A stretch of DNA of 57,523 bases, taken from contig JBLGAC010000024.1 of the NCBI GenBank assembly GCA_047610385.1, positions 1 through 57,523 of the forward strand. Reading direction: 5' to 3'. A model generated the notes under the pieces. That model worked only from the letters and a program-made list of their open reading frames with translations. It was not told where the DNA came from and ran no database searches. Position 1 is the stretch's first letter. Every line of letters begins with the position of its first letter. The DNA is from JBOCEF01 sp047610385 (GTDB taxonomy: Bacteria; Pseudomonadota; Alphaproteobacteria; Rhodobacterales; Rhodobacteraceae). This document shows, piece after piece, positions 25,263 to 34,215 of the stretch. Position numbers and translations under genes: made by a program.

Positions 25263-26257
25263 GCGGCGCGCTCCTGATCTTGATCGGTGGGGGAAAGGTC
25301 GGGGAGCTGCGCACGCAGCGCGCGGTAAATCGCGGTGGGGTCGGTTTCGCGGATCAGATCGCTGCGCAGCGCAGATGATCCCGGCACGCGGGCCAGATAC
25401 CAGCTGATGTGCTTGCGCATGCATCTGATGCCGATGTCGCGGCCATAAAATGCCAACGTCGCCTCATGATGCTCTACCATCAGTTCTGCCAGATCGGCGC
25501 CTTGGGGGGGCGCGGGAAATGCGGTGCCAGCGATTTCGGCGCCCAAGGCGCCCGGCAGCCAAGGCGCGCCTTGCATCGCGCGCCCGATCATGGCCCCGTC
25601 AGCGCCGCTGGCGGCCATGGCAGCGCGGGCGTCATCGGCGGTGTGAATGTCGCCATTCACAATCAGCGGAATGGTCACCGCGTCGCGCACCGCGCGCACC
25701 GCGGCCCAGTCAGCGACGCCCTTGTAGAATTGCTGGCGGGTGCGGCCATGCACGGCGATCAGCGCGATCCCGGCATCCTGCGCCCGGCGCGCGACCTCAG
25801 GCGCGGTCATCATGTCCGCGTCCCAGCCAAGCCGGGTTTTCAACGTCACCGGGATTTTTACCGCGGCGACGATCGCCTCAATCAGGTGCAGCGCATGATC
25901 GGGGTCGCGCAGCAGCGCCGATCCGCAGGCCCCTTGGGTGACGGATCGCGCCGGGCAGCCCATGTTGATGTCCACATAGGCGGCGCCGGCATCCTCGGCC
26001 ATGCGGGCTGCCTCAGCCATCCATTCCGCCTCACGGCCAGCGATCTGCACCGCCTCTATGGCGCCGCCGCCGAGTTCGGTTTTCGCGCGGGTGACCCTGT
26101 GACCCTGCACCGCCTCGCGCGATCCGACCATCTCAGACACGGTAACCGGCGCACCGAACCGCGCCGCCAGCTTACGAAACGGCAAATCGGTGATCCCTGC
26201 CATAGGGGCAGGCAAAACCACGCTGGGCAAAGCGATGTCACGTATGGAAAGAGGCAT
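25259..26257 (-). CDS. dusB: tRNA-dihydrouridine synthase DusB (NifR3)
   Basis: This FMN-dependent enzyme reduces uridine to dihydrouridine in the tRNA D-loop. The 332-residue TIM-barrel protein opens with the FMN-binding VVLPAPMAGITDLPFR. It has the catalytic motif NMGCPARSV (Cys101 equivalent to Thermus Cys93), the lysine in VTLKTRLGW, and VHGRTRQQFY. It is the first gene of the dusB-ntrB-ntrC-ntrY-ntrX operon, the classic nifR3 position in alphaproteobacteria. It is divergent from ispDF across 126 bp, which must hold both promoters. Confidence 0.96.
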   Translation of the reverse strand: MPLSIRDIALPSVVLPAPMAGITDLPFRKLAARFGAPVTVSEMVGSREAVQGHRVTRAKTELGGGAIEAVQIAGREAEWMAEAARMAEDAGAAYVDINMGCPARSVTQGACGSALLRDPDHALHLIEAIVAAVKIPVTLKTRLGWDADMMTAPEVARRAQDAGIALIAVHGRTRQQFYKGVADWAAVRAVRDAVTIPLIVNGDIHTADDARAAMAASGADGAMIGRAMQGAPWLPGALGAEIAGTAFPAPPQGADLAELMVEHHEATLAFYGRDIGIRCMRKHISWYLARVPGSSALRSDLIRETDPTAIYRALRAQLPDLSPTDQDQERAA

Positions 26258-26383
26258 GCGGGATACGACTGCTCAATGATTATGCATGAAGCGCACAGAT
26301 AGCGCCGCCCCTTGAGCAGGGCAAGACCTGAGGCTAGCGTGCGGCGCCGACGCCCGTGTCCCCTGAAAGCCGTGGTTTTTCGC

Positions 26384-27571
26384 ATGTATGCACACGCCCT
26401 GATCGTCGCCGCCGGGCGCGGAACCCGCGCCGGGCCAGGTGCGCCCAAACAATACCGCGATCTGGGCGGCATGACCGTGCTGCGCCGGGCCGTGCTGGCG
26501 CTGGCCGCGCATCCAAAAGTTGCCAGCATCCGCGTCGTGATCCATGCCGATGATCAGGCGGCATACAGCGGCGCGGTTGCCGGGCTTGATCTGGGCGATC
26601 CGGTGATCGGCGGCGCCACCCGCCAAGACAGCGTGCGCCTGGGGCTGGAGGCGCTGGCCGCCGCGGGCGTTGACCCCGCAGCCCTGGTGCTGATCCACGA
26701 TGCCGCGCGGGTCTTCGTGACGCTTCATACCATCGACAAGGCCTTGGCCGCACTGGAATTTGCTGATGGTGCCTGCCCGGCCCTGCCAGTGGTCGACACC
26801 TTGCGCCGCGGGCATGGTGCCACTGGAAACCCGGATGCCGGGCCTTATTTAATCGCGGGCGACATCGTGCCCCGTGACGGGTTGTTCCGGGCGCAGACGC
26901 CGCAGGTCTTTGCCCTCGGCACCATCCTCGCCGCCCATCGCGCCATGCGCGGACGCCCGGTGACCGATGATGTCGCCGTCGCGCAGGGCGCGGGCATGAC
27001 GGTCGCGCTGACGCCGGGCGACACCGACAATTACAAGATCACCACGGCGCAGGACCTGATCCGCGCCGAACGCACCCTTTGCGAAAGGCAGTCCATGGAC
27101 ATCCGCTTCGGCACAGGCTTTGACGTGCACGCGTTCGCAGATGGCGATCACGTTACGCTTTGCGGCGTCGCCATCCCGCATGATCGCGGCCTGACCGGGC
27201 ATTCCGACGCCGATGTCGGCATGCACGCGCTGACCGACGCCATTTTTGGTGCGATTGCTGAGGGCGATATCGGCCGCTGGTTCCCGCCCTCAGACCCGCA
27301 ATGGCGGGGCGCCGACAGCCGGATATTTCTGGCAAAGGCTGCTGAGCGGGTGGCCGCCCGTGGCGGGCGCATCCTGAACGTCGATGTGACGCTGATCTGT
27401 GAGCGGCCAAAGATCGGCCCCCATGCCGATGCGATGCGCGCGAAGCTGGCCGAAATTCTGGGCCTTGATCTGGGCCGCGTGTCGGTGAAGGCCACCACCA
27501 CTGAACGGCTGGGGTTCACCGGGCGCGAAGAAGGGATCGCGGCGCAGGCTGCCGCGTCGGTGTCGCTATGA
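26384..27571 (+). CDS. ispDF: bifunctional IspD/IspF of the MEP isoprenoid pathway
   Basis: This 395-residue fusion has an N-terminal 2-C-methyl-D-erythritol 4-phosphate cytidylyltransferase (LIVAAGRGTRAG, then GAPKQYRDLGG) and a C-terminal 2-C-methyl-D-erythritol 2,4-cyclodiphosphate synthase from about residue 238. The IspF part shows the metal-binding GFDVHAF and HSDADVGMHALTDAI. Together they catalyse the third and fifth steps of the non-mevalonate pathway. The fusion is characteristic of alpha- and epsilonproteobacteria. ATG 26384 gives the standard N-terminus. The gene overlaps pgpA by ATGA. Confidence 0.97.
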   Translation: MYAHALIVAAGRGTRAGPGAPKQYRDLGGMTVLRRAVLALAAHPKVASIRVVIHADDQAAYSGAVAGLDLGDPVIGGATRQDSVRLGLEALAAAGVDPAALVLIHDAARVFVTLHTIDKALAALEFADGACPALPVVDTLRRGHGATGNPDAGPYLIAGDIVPRDGLFRAQTPQVFALGTILAAHRAMRGRPVTDDVAVAQGAGMTVALTPGDTDNYKITTAQDLIRAERTLCERQSMDIRFGTGFDVHAFADGDHVTLCGVAIPHDRGLTGHSDADVGMHALTDAIFGAIAEGDIGRWFPPSDPQWRGADSRIFLAKAAERVAARGGRILNVDVTLICERPKIGPHADAMRAKLAEILGLDLGRVSVKATTTERLGFTGREEGIAAQAAASVSL

Positions 27572-28071
27572 TTGCGTCGAAATGGATCGCCACGGGGTTT
27601 GGCCTCGGGCTCAGCCCCAAGGCGCCGGGCACGGTCGGATCGCTGGGGGGGGTGGCGCTGGGGATCGCGCTGCATCTGATCGGCGACTTTCCGCTGCTGC
27701 TGGCGGGGATGGTTGTGGCCACGGTTGGCGGATGGCTGGCCACGGCGGCCTACATGAAAACCGTCCCCAGCAAGGACCCGCAGGAGGTGGTGATTGATGA
27801 GGTCGCGGGCCAGCTGATCGCGCTTTTGCCCTTGTCCTATGGGCTTTGGCACATAGGCCGCGACCCGTCGGTGTTTTTGGATGCGTGGCCCGGCTGGGTC
27901 GGCGGGTTCGTCATGTTCCGGCTGTTTGACATCTGGAAGCCTTGGCTGGTCGGGCGGGCTGAACGTTTGCCGGGCGCCACGGGCGTGATGGCCGATGATC
28001 TGGTGGCGGGCGTGTTTGCCGCGATCGTGGTCACGCTGGCCGCCATTATTGCGCATGGAGTTCTTATATGA
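27568..28071 (+). CDS. pgpA: phosphatidylglycerophosphatase A
   Basis: This 167-residue inner-membrane enzyme dephosphorylates phosphatidylglycerol phosphate to phosphatidylglycerol. It has the family N-terminus GFGLGLSPKAPGTVGSLGG, the acidic motif VVIDEVAGQLIAL and several membrane helices ending in the MADDLVAGVFAAI segment. It is the middle gene of ispDF-pgpA-cinA, overlapping both neighbours by ATGA. Confidence 0.95.
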   Translation: MIASKWIATGFGLGLSPKAPGTVGSLGGVALGIALHLIGDFPLLLAGMVVATVGGWLATAAYMKTVPSKDPQEVVIDEVAGQLIALLPLSYGLWHIGRDPSVFLDAWPGWVGGFVMFRLFDIWKPWLVGRAERLPGATGVMADDLVAGVFAAIVVTLAAIIAHGVLI

Positions 28072-28565
28072 TCATCGATCCGCACACCGAAGATCTTGCC
28101 GCGCAGGTGCTGAATGCTGCGCGCGCCGCCAACCGGACCATCGCCACAGTGGAGAGTTGCACCGGCGGGCTGGTGATGGCGGCGCTGACCGCGATCCCGG
28201 GATCGTCCGATGTGGCGGAGCGCGGCTTCGTCACCTATTCCAACGCGGCCAAGCACGACATGGTCGGCGTGCCCATGGCGCTGATCGAAGGGCATGGCGC
28301 GGTGTCAGAACCCGTTGCACGCGCGATGGCTGAGGGGGCGCTGAACCGCAGCCCCGCCGATCTGGCGGTGGCGGTCACCGGCATCGCCGGGCCGGGCGGG
28401 TCAGACCGCAAGCCCGAAGGGCGGGTGTGTTTTGCCATCATCCGCCGCGGCGCCCCGGCCCGCAGCCTGACCGAGGAATTTGGTGCCCGCGGGCGCGGCG
28501 AGGTCCGCGCGGCCGCCATGCGCCGCGCGTTGGAGCTGCTGTTGGAGGCGTCGCAGGGGGCCTGA
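28068..28565 (+). CDS. cinA: nicotinamide-nucleotide amidase (CinA C-terminal domain protein)
   Basis: This 165-residue protein is the stand-alone C-terminal domain of CinA (PncC-type). It deamidates NMN to NaMN in pyridine-nucleotide recycling. The conserved TVESCTGG contains the nucleophile Ser30. GFVTYSNAAKHDMVGV and VAVTGIAGPGGS are the other signature blocks. The N-terminal MoCF-like domain of full CinA is absent, as is common. The start overlaps the pgpA stop by ATGA. Confidence 0.94.
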   Translation: MIIDPHTEDLAAQVLNAARAANRTIATVESCTGGLVMAALTAIPGSSDVAERGFVTYSNAAKHDMVGVPMALIEGHGAVSEPVARAMAEGALNRSPADLAVAVTGIAGPGGSDRKPEGRVCFAIIRRGAPARSLTEEFGARGRGEVRAAAMRRALELLLEASQGA

Positions 28566-28580
28566 ACCCCCTGCCCCTGA

Positions 28581-29219
28581 TCAATATTCGATGCCGCGCT
28601 GCGCCTGCACCCCGGCGTCGAAATGGTGTTTTTGTGCGCTGATTTCGGACACCAGATCGGCCACCTCCATCAATTCAGGCTTGGCGCTGCGCCCAGTGCA
28701 GACCACATGCAAATCGGGGCGCCGGGCGGTCAAATCGGCCACCACATCCGCGATTTCAAGGTAGTCGTAGCGCAGGGCGATGTTGACCTCATCCAGCACG
28801 ATCAGCGCGATGTCGGGATCGGCCAGCATCAGGCGCACCTCCTGCCACGCGGCGCGGGCGGCGGCGACATCGCGGGACAGGTCCTGTGTCTCCCAGGTAA
28901 ATCCTTCGCCCATGGTGCGCCACACGACCTGATCGCCGAACACCTTGAAGGCCTCGCGCTCTCCGGTCTTCCATGTGCCTTTGATGAACTGAACGATCCC
29001 GACCTTGCGGCCATGGCCCAGCATCCTGAGCGCGAGGCCGAAGGCGGCGGTGGATTTTCCCTTGCCGTCGCCGGTGTTGACGATCAGCAGGCCCTTGCGC
29101 TGTTTATTCTCAGCAACGCGGGCGTCCTGTTCAGCCTTCTGGGCCTCCATCTTTGCTTTATGGGCTTCGGCTTCGGCTTCGGTGATGTCTCGCAAGGGGC
29201 ACGCTCCGGCATTGGGCAT
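28581..29219 (-). CDS. cobO: cob(I)yrinic acid a,c-diamide adenosyltransferase (CobO/BtuR)
   Basis: This enzyme transfers the 5'-deoxyadenosyl group of ATP to the cobalt of corrinoids in B12 synthesis or salvage. The 212-residue product has a charged coiled-coil-like N-terminus (about 12-42, Glu/Lys/Ala-rich). The P-loop NTGDGKGKSTAAFG starts near residue 48. It also shows VGIVQFIKG, VVWRTMGEGFTWET and LIVLDEVN. ATG 29219 is the first reasonable start but has no clear Shine-Dalgarno, so the start is uncertain. It is convergent with cinA (15 bp), and no other cob gene is nearby. Confidence 0.92.
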   Translation of the reverse strand: MPNAGACPLRDITEAEAEAHKAKMEAQKAEQDARVAENKQRKGLLIVNTGDGKGKSTAAFGLALRMLGHGRKVGIVQFIKGTWKTGEREAFKVFGDQVVWRTMGEGFTWETQDLSRDVAAARAAWQEVRLMLADPDIALIVLDEVNIALRYDYLEIADVVADLTARRPDLHVVCTGRSAKPELMEVADLVSEISAQKHHFDAGVQAQRGIEY

Positions 29220-29336
29220 TGAGGAGGGGGGATCATAGCGCCGCCGGGCGCGGGGGCAATCTGCGGCGTGCGCGATTCTGCGGACTCGGTGCGGTGGCAT
29301 GTGGGTGGGGCGTTTTTTGACCAAACGTTGCCTCTT

Positions 29337-29368
29337 TATGCGCCATACCTGCGTAAATATTGCGCATA
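29337..29368. promoter_or_regulatory. inverted repeat in the cobO-amt divergent intergenic region
   Basis: The 292-bp gap 29220-29511 separates divergent cobO and amt. It holds TATGCGC (29337-29343) and GCGCATA (29362-29368), perfect 7-bp arms 18 bp apart, in an AT-richer stretch. The flank ATATTGCGCATATGCCGCTG resembles the inverted-repeat region upstream of proS. No convincing sigma54 -24/-12 (GG-N10-GC) element or NtrC palindrome was found. Confidence 0.35.
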
Positions 29369-29511
29369 TGCCGCTGATTTGCACTTTAAACTGTCGACTG
29401 CTCGGTAAAATGTTTCCCTTTCCCGGTCTCCGGGCCTAACCCCTCGCGCGCAGATACATGTCGGTGCCCAGCTGAGAGGCGCCACACCGGAACAGACAGG
29501 GGAGATTGCCC

Positions 29512-30672
29512 ATGAACGGCGCAGATACCGCCTGGATCATCGTCGCGACGGCGCTGGTTCTTTTCATGACATTGCCGGGACTGGCGCTGTTTTACGGTGG
29601 CCTCGTGCGCGCCCGAAACGTGCTGTCGGTGCTGATGCAATGCATGGCGATCGCCGCGTTGATGTCGATCCTGTGGCTGGTCGCGGGCTATTCCATCGCC
29701 TTTGGCCCGGCAACGGGCGGCTGGTGGGGCGGGCTGTCCAAGGCATTCCTGATCGGCGTGGACAAGGACAGCCTGTTCGGCACCATCCCTGAGATTCTGT
29801 TTTTTGCCTTCCAGATGACCTTTGCGATCATCACCCCAGCCTTGATCGTTGGCGCATATGTGGAACGGATCGGCTTTGGCTTTGTGCTGGGCTTTTCCTC
29901 GCTGTGGATGCTGCTGGTCTATGCACCGGTCGCGCACTGGATCTGGGGCGGTGGCTGGCTGGCAGCGCTTGGCACCATGGATTTCGCGGGCGGCATCGTG
30001 GTGCATGAAACCGCCGGTCTGGCGGCCATCGTGCTGGCGCTGATGCTGGGCAAGCGCCGCGACCGGGCGCGCCCGCCGCACAATCCCGGCATGGTGATGA
30101 TCGGGGCGTCGATGCTTTGGGTCGGCTGGTTCGGGTTCAACGCAGGCAGCCAGCTTTCGGCCGATGGCGGGGCGGCGATGGCGCTGGTGGTCACGCACAT
30201 CTCAGCCGCCGCGGCGTCGCTGTCCTGGGCGATCATGGAAAAGCTGCGCTATGGCAAATCTTCGATGGTTGGTCTGGTGACCGGAACCATCGCGGGCCTT
30301 GCCTCCATCACGCCTGCGTCAGGCTTTGTTGGGCCGATTGAGGCGCTGATCATCGGATCCATCGCCGGTGTCCTGTGCCAATACGCGGTGAACCTGATAA
30401 AAGAGCGTCTGAAGGTGGACGACACTCTTGATGTCTTTGCGGTGCACGGTGTGGGCGGCATCTTTGGCACGCTGATGATCGCGGTGCTGGGGCGCGGTGA
30501 CTGGGGCCCGCAGCTGATCGCGCTGGCCGCCGTGGGCGTATTCACCGTGGTGATGACCTTTGTCATCGCGCGCATCGTTATGCTGTTCACCCCCCTGCGT
30601 GTGACGCCTGAGGAAGAGGTCGAGGGCCTGGATTATTCCGCCCATGGTGAGCGCGCCTACGACCTCACCTAA
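29512..30672 (+). CDS. amt: ammonium transporter Amt
   Basis: This 386-residue inner-membrane channel for ammonium has about 11 transmembrane helices. It opens with NGADTAWIIVATALVLFMTLPGLALFYGG. It carries the paired pore histidines in VAHWIWGGGW and FAVHGVGGIFG, and the Amt signature region DFAGGIVVHETAG. ATG 29512 has AGGGGAG at 29498-29504 with 7-nt spacing; the in-frame TTG six bases upstream is not needed. The usual partner glnK (PII) is not adjacent. Expression is presumably nitrogen-regulated, possibly by the NtrBC system encoded 5 kb away, but no operator is evident. Confidence 0.96.
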   Translation: MNGADTAWIIVATALVLFMTLPGLALFYGGLVRARNVLSVLMQCMAIAALMSILWLVAGYSIAFGPATGGWWGGLSKAFLIGVDKDSLFGTIPEILFFAFQMTFAIITPALIVGAYVERIGFGFVLGFSSLWMLLVYAPVAHWIWGGGWLAALGTMDFAGGIVVHETAGLAAIVLALMLGKRRDRARPPHNPGMVMIGASMLWVGWFGFNAGSQLSADGGAAMALVVTHISAAAASLSWAIMEKLRYGKSSMVGLVTGTIAGLASITPASGFVGPIEALIIGSIAGVLCQYAVNLIKERLKVDDTLDVFAVHGVGGIFGTLMIAVLGRGDWGPQLIALAAVGVFTVVMTFVIARIVMLFTPLRVTPEEEVEGLDYSAHGERAYDLT

Positions 30673-30705
30673 CTGCTCGCCGCAGGGCATGACTGGGGTG
30701 CAAAT

Positions 30706-30743
30706 AAAAGGGCCGCCGCGCAATGTGCACGGCGGCCCTTTTT
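30706..30743. terminator. bidirectional intrinsic terminator between amt and ratA
   Basis: The stem GGGCCGCCG (30710-30718) pairs perfectly with CGGCGGCCC (30730-30738). AAAA precedes and TTTTT follows, so it can terminate both amt (+) and ratA (-). Confidence 0.93.
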
Positions 30744-30753
30744 CATGCGCAGG

Positions 30754-31218
30754 TTACATGCTGCGTGGGCCATACAGGGCCTCGGCCCGGTCTTCGAACG
30801 CGCGGACAATGCGCTGCATCGCCTCGGTGAACACCACCCCGACCACGGCGCGCAGGATCGCGTTCTTGAATTCGAAATCCACAAAGAAATCGACGTCGCA
30901 CAGGCCCGGTTGGACCTCCTCAAACCGCCAGTGGTTGTCGAGATATCTGAACGGGCCGTCGAGGTATTTCACATCGACGGTCTGCGCCTTGGGGTCCAGC
31001 GTCACGCGGCTGCCAAAGCGTTCGCGGAACACTTTGAATGAGATGATCAGATCGGCGTCGATCACCTCCGACCCCGGCGCATCGCCAGGGCGACGGCCGC
31101 GCACGCGCACCCCCTCGCACCACGGCAGGAATTCGTTGTAGCGACTTATATCCGCAATCAGGGCGTACATTTCCCCGGCGGAATACGGCATACGGCGTTT
31201 TTCTGTGTGCGTCGGCAT
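30754..31218 (-). CDS. type II toxin-antitoxin RatA/COQ10-like START-domain protein
   Basis: This 154-residue protein belongs to the Coq10/RatA polyketide-cyclase-like START family, whose members bind ubiquinone or, for E. coli RatA, the 50S subunit. The start is MPTHTEKRRMPYSAGEMYALIADI; the core includes EFLPWCEGVRV, FRYLDNHWRFEE and VDFFVDFEFKNAIL. In alphaproteobacteria the gene commonly lies near the cinA/ispDF cluster, as here. A ubiquinone-related role is the safer inference. ATG 31218 is preferred because upstream codons lack conservation. Confidence 0.9.
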   Translation of the reverse strand: MPTHTEKRRMPYSAGEMYALIADISRYNEFLPWCEGVRVRGRRPGDAPGSEVIDADLIISFKVFRERFGSRVTLDPKAQTVDVKYLDGPFRYLDNHWRFEEVQPGLCDVDFFVDFEFKNAILRAVVGVVFTEAMQRIVRAFEDRAEALYGPRSM

Positions 31219-31367
31219 GGCGGCAGCGTATGACGTGCCCCGCCCGCCTGCGCGAGAGGCGTTTCGTCGCGCCCGCACTGCGCGGGTTGCACTGGCGCCG
31301 CGCCGACTGAGGCGGGAAACTGGAACCCCGCGCTGATCCTGCCCGACCATCCGCCAAGGAAGCCCAG

Positions 31368-31907
31368 ATGTCCGACAAACCCTATGTCATCGACCCGCTG
31401 ATCACCGCCAAGGCCATCGCCGCACGGGTTGAGGCGCTGGCCCATGAGATCGAGGATCATTTCAAGGGCACCGACAAGCTGATCGTGATCGGCCTGCTGC
31501 GTGGCAGTTTTGTGTTCATCGCGGATCTGGCGCGCGAGCTGAACCTGCCGATGGAAATCGACTTCATCGAGGCGTCGTCTTACGGCAATTCCACCACGTC
31601 ATCGCGCGAAGTGCGGATTCTGAAAGACCTGAGGGGTGAGATCGAGGGCCGCGACGTGCTGGTGGTCGAGGACATCGTCGACACCGGCTTCACGCTGCAC
31701 CACGTGCTGCACCTGCTGCGCGCACGCGCGCCCCGGCGGCTGGAGGTGTGCGCGCTGCTCGACAAACCAACGCGGCGCGAGGTGGACATCAAGGCACGGT
31801 TCACCGGGTTCCAGATCCCCGATGAATTCGTGGTCGGGTATGGGATCGATTATGCGCAGGCGAACCGGAACCTGAGCTATATTGGGAAAGTGCGGTTTAC
31901 GGGCTGA
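31368..31907 (+). CDS. hpt: hypoxanthine phosphoribosyltransferase
   Basis: This purine-salvage enzyme converts hypoxanthine (and guanine) with PRPP to IMP (and GMP). The 179-residue product has the PRPP-binding motif VLVVEDIVDTGFT (about 97-109), the PPi-loop LLRGSFVF near residue 43 and SSYGNSTTSS. AAGGA lies 8 nt before the ATG. It is divergent from ratA across 149 bp. Confidence 0.95.
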   Translation: MSDKPYVIDPLITAKAIAARVEALAHEIEDHFKGTDKLIVIGLLRGSFVFIADLARELNLPMEIDFIEASSYGNSTTSSREVRILKDLRGEIEGRDVLVVEDIVDTGFTLHHVLHLLRARAPRRLEVCALLDKPTRREVDIKARFTGFQIPDEFVVGYGIDYAQANRNLSYIGKVRFTG

Positions 31908-31989
31908 ATTTTGATTGGAACGTGAATGTTTGTCATAGTTGATTGAAAATGTGATCCGCGGTCGCGAACGACAAACGCGGCCTCCCTCA

Positions 31990-32052
31990 GGGGGACAAGC
32001 CCCCGTTCGGTCGGCCGGGCGCGCGAAGGGCGCGCCGCACCCAGCCCGACCG
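31990..32052. repeat. consecutive stable hairpins in the hpt-lpd intergenic region
   Basis: The 267-bp gap between hpt and the convergent lpd holds GGGGG/CCCCC (31990-31994/32000-32004). An extended stem CGGTCGG/CCGACCG follows (32008-32014/32046-32052), enclosing GGCGCGC/GCGCGCC. With the terminator at 32063-32099 this makes three stacked structures. It could be a structured 3' UTR or a small RNA. Confidence 0.45.
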
Positions 32053-32062
32053 TAACGCGATT

Positions 32063-32099
32063 AAAAAGGCCCACCGCATGGATGCATGCGGTGGGCTTT
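32063..32099 (-). terminator. intrinsic terminator of lpd (also weakly of hpt)
   Basis: A perfect 12-bp stem, GCCCACCGCATG (32069-32080) with CATGCGGTGGGC (32085-32096), has loop GATG. On the minus strand it is followed by TTTTT, fitting termination of lpd. On the plus strand only TTT follows. Confidence 0.9.
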
Positions 32100-32174
32100 G
32101 TCGAATGGGGTGCAGGGCGGGCCAGATGCGGGGGCCCAGTAGGGCGACCGCGATGGGCTGAACCTGCGCCCCCG

Positions 32175-33569
32175 TCAAAAATGTATCGCGCGGCCCCAGG
32201 CGTCGAGGACGCTCTCGTGCATCATCTCCGACAGGGTGGGGTGCGGGAACACCGTCTCCATCAGGTCGGCCTCAGTCACTTCAAGTTTGCGGCCGATGAT
32301 GTAGCCTTGGATCAGCTCAGTGACCTCAGCGCCGACCATGTGTGCGCCCAGCAATTCGCCGGTGTCGCCGTCGAAGATGGTCTTGATCAGGCCTTCAGAT
32401 TCGCCCAAGGCGATGGCCTTGCCGTTGCCGATGAACGGGAACCGCCCGACCTTGATCTTGCGGCCCGTGGCTTTGGCCTTTTCCTCAGTCATCCCGACCG
32501 ATGCGATCTGCGGGTGGCAATAGGTGCAGCCGGCGATGGACCCCGGATCAACCGGATGGGCGGTCTTGCCCGCGATCAATTCGGCGACCATCACGCCTTC
32601 ATGGGACGCTTTATGCGCCAGCCACGGGGCCCCGGCAATGTCACCAATGGCGAACAGGCCGGGCACTGAGGTGCGGCATTCCCGGTCGGTCACCACATGG
32701 GTGCGCTCAACGCCGACGCCCAATGCCTCAAGCCCCAGGCCTTCGACATTGCCGACGATGCCAACGGCTGAGATCACTGCGTCGAATTCACGTTTCTCAA
32801 TCTTGCCGCCGGTCTCGATATGGGCGGTCACCTTGTCCTTGTCGCGATCAAGCTGTTTGACCATCGCTGCCTCGTTGATCTTCATGCCCTGTTTCAGGAA
32901 CTGCTTCTTGGCGAAGGCCGCGATCTCTGCGTCCTCAACCGGCAGAATGCGGTCCATGACCTCAACCACAGTCGTTTCGGCGCCCAGCGTGTTGTAAAAG
33001 CTGGCAAATTCAATGCCAATCGCGCCCGACCCGATGACCAGCAGGCGTTTGGGCATGAACGGCGGCACCAATGCGTGCTTATAGGTCCAGACCCGGTCGC
33101 CGTCAGCCTCAAGCCCCGGCAATTCGCGGGCCCGCGCGCCGGTGGCGAGGATGATATTGGGGGCGCTCAGCTCCTCAGTGCCCTTATCAGTCTTGACCGA
33201 GACCTTGCCCTTGGCCGGGATGGACGCGGTGCCCATCACCACGTCGACCTTGTTTTTCTTCAGCAGATGCCCGACGCCGCCGGAAAGCTGTTTGGCGATG
33301 CCGCGGGACCGTTTCACAACCGCATCAAGGTCATAGCTGATGTTGTCAGCCTTCAGCCCGAATTCCTTGGCGCGGTGCATAAGGTGGAACACCTCAGACG
33401 AGCGCAGCATCGCTTTGGTCGGGATACAGCCCCAGTTGAGGCAGATGCCGCCCAGATGCTCGCGCTCCACCACGCAGGCCTTCAGCCCAAGCTGCGCCGC
33501 GCGGATTGCCGCCACATAGCCGCCGGGCCCTGCGCCGATCACGATGACGTCGTAAGATTTTGCAGCCAT
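32175..33569 (-). CDS. lpdA: dihydrolipoyl dehydrogenase
   Basis: This is the E3 flavoprotein of 2-oxoacid dehydrogenase complexes and/or the glycine cleavage system, reoxidising dihydrolipoamide with NAD+. The 464-residue product has the FAD motif GAGPGGYVAAIRA (12-24), redox disulfide Cys43-Cys48 in GGICLNWGCIPTK, a central NAD domain (GSGAIGIEFASFY) and the catalytic His-Glu pair in HPHPTLSEMMHE. ATG 33569 has GAAGGG about 7 nt upstream. No E1 or E2 genes are adjacent, so this is a solitary lpd copy. Confidence 0.96.
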   Translation of the reverse strand: MAAKSYDVIVIGAGPGGYVAAIRAAQLGLKACVVEREHLGGICLNWGCIPTKAMLRSSEVFHLMHRAKEFGLKADNISYDLDAVVKRSRGIAKQLSGGVGHLLKKNKVDVVMGTASIPAKGKVSVKTDKGTEELSAPNIILATGARARELPGLEADGDRVWTYKHALVPPFMPKRLLVIGSGAIGIEFASFYNTLGAETTVVEVMDRILPVEDAEIAAFAKKQFLKQGMKINEAAMVKQLDRDKDKVTAHIETGGKIEKREFDAVISAVGIVGNVEGLGLEALGVGVERTHVVTDRECRTSVPGLFAIGDIAGAPWLAHKASHEGVMVAELIAGKTAHPVDPGSIAGCTYCHPQIASVGMTEEKAKATGRKIKVGRFPFIGNGKAIALGESEGLIKTIFDGDTGELLGAHMVGAEVTELIQGYIIGRKLEVTEADLMETVFPHPTLSEMMHESVLDAWGRAIHF

Positions 33570-34215
33570 CCTGCGTCCCTTCCCCATGGTTCCGCGCCTG
33601 ATCCGGCGACCGGGTTATGTTGGGGCTAAGGGTTGCACTATTGCCCCCGTCCGCGCAACGCGCCCGGCGGCGGCGTGCATGCGGACTGCGCAAACGCACG
33701 GACCGCACTGCGCCTGCAAGCCAACGCGCCGACGGGTCCGCGCAATTTTCGCCCCTGCGCCGGGCTGGCTGCGCCCATCCCGCGCAACCGCGCCGGGGCC
33801 TGCGGACATATCCTGTCGGCCCTGTGCGCGCTGCTCTTGGTTGCGGCAAACGGGCGCGCGCGGGCGGGAAATGACGTGATCGAGGCAAACGCACAAGCGA
33901 TCTGCAACATTCATCGCCATGCCCTTCGGCACCACACCTTTCAACCACCGCAGCCACCGCATCGCAGGGAGCGCCCACATGGCAGTATAAATTTCCAAGA
34001 CGCTCAGCGGTGACGGCTGTGCCCGGTGGCCGCGACGCATCCCCGGCCGATCAGATGTGGTTCTGCATCGGCGGCAATCTGGGCGACATGGCGATGGGTG
34101 GCGATGGGTGGCGATGATCTTTGCCGCAGCATCGCCAATCCGTGGTTCATCTTCCCCTCGGTGCCCATCGCGGTGATCCGCGCGCAGACGCCGCCGCGCG
34201 CGGATCTGGATTTTA
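33570..34215. other. 646-bp intergenic stretch with no supportable gene
   Basis: The stretch lies between lpd and the interrupted lipoprotein gene. All frames here look like noise: Arg/Pro/Cys-rich, no ribosome-binding sites, no recognisable motifs. It contains a short tandem repeat of GCGATGGGTG (34091-34110, plus a partial third copy). It may be decayed coding DNA, but I cannot name a parent. Confidence 0.5.

Noticed and set aside
29220..29511. Cobalamin riboswitch upstream of cobO, or sigma54 promoter upstream of amt
   Set aside because: No B12-box-like core on the minus strand. The best GG/GC pairs do not have N10 spacing.
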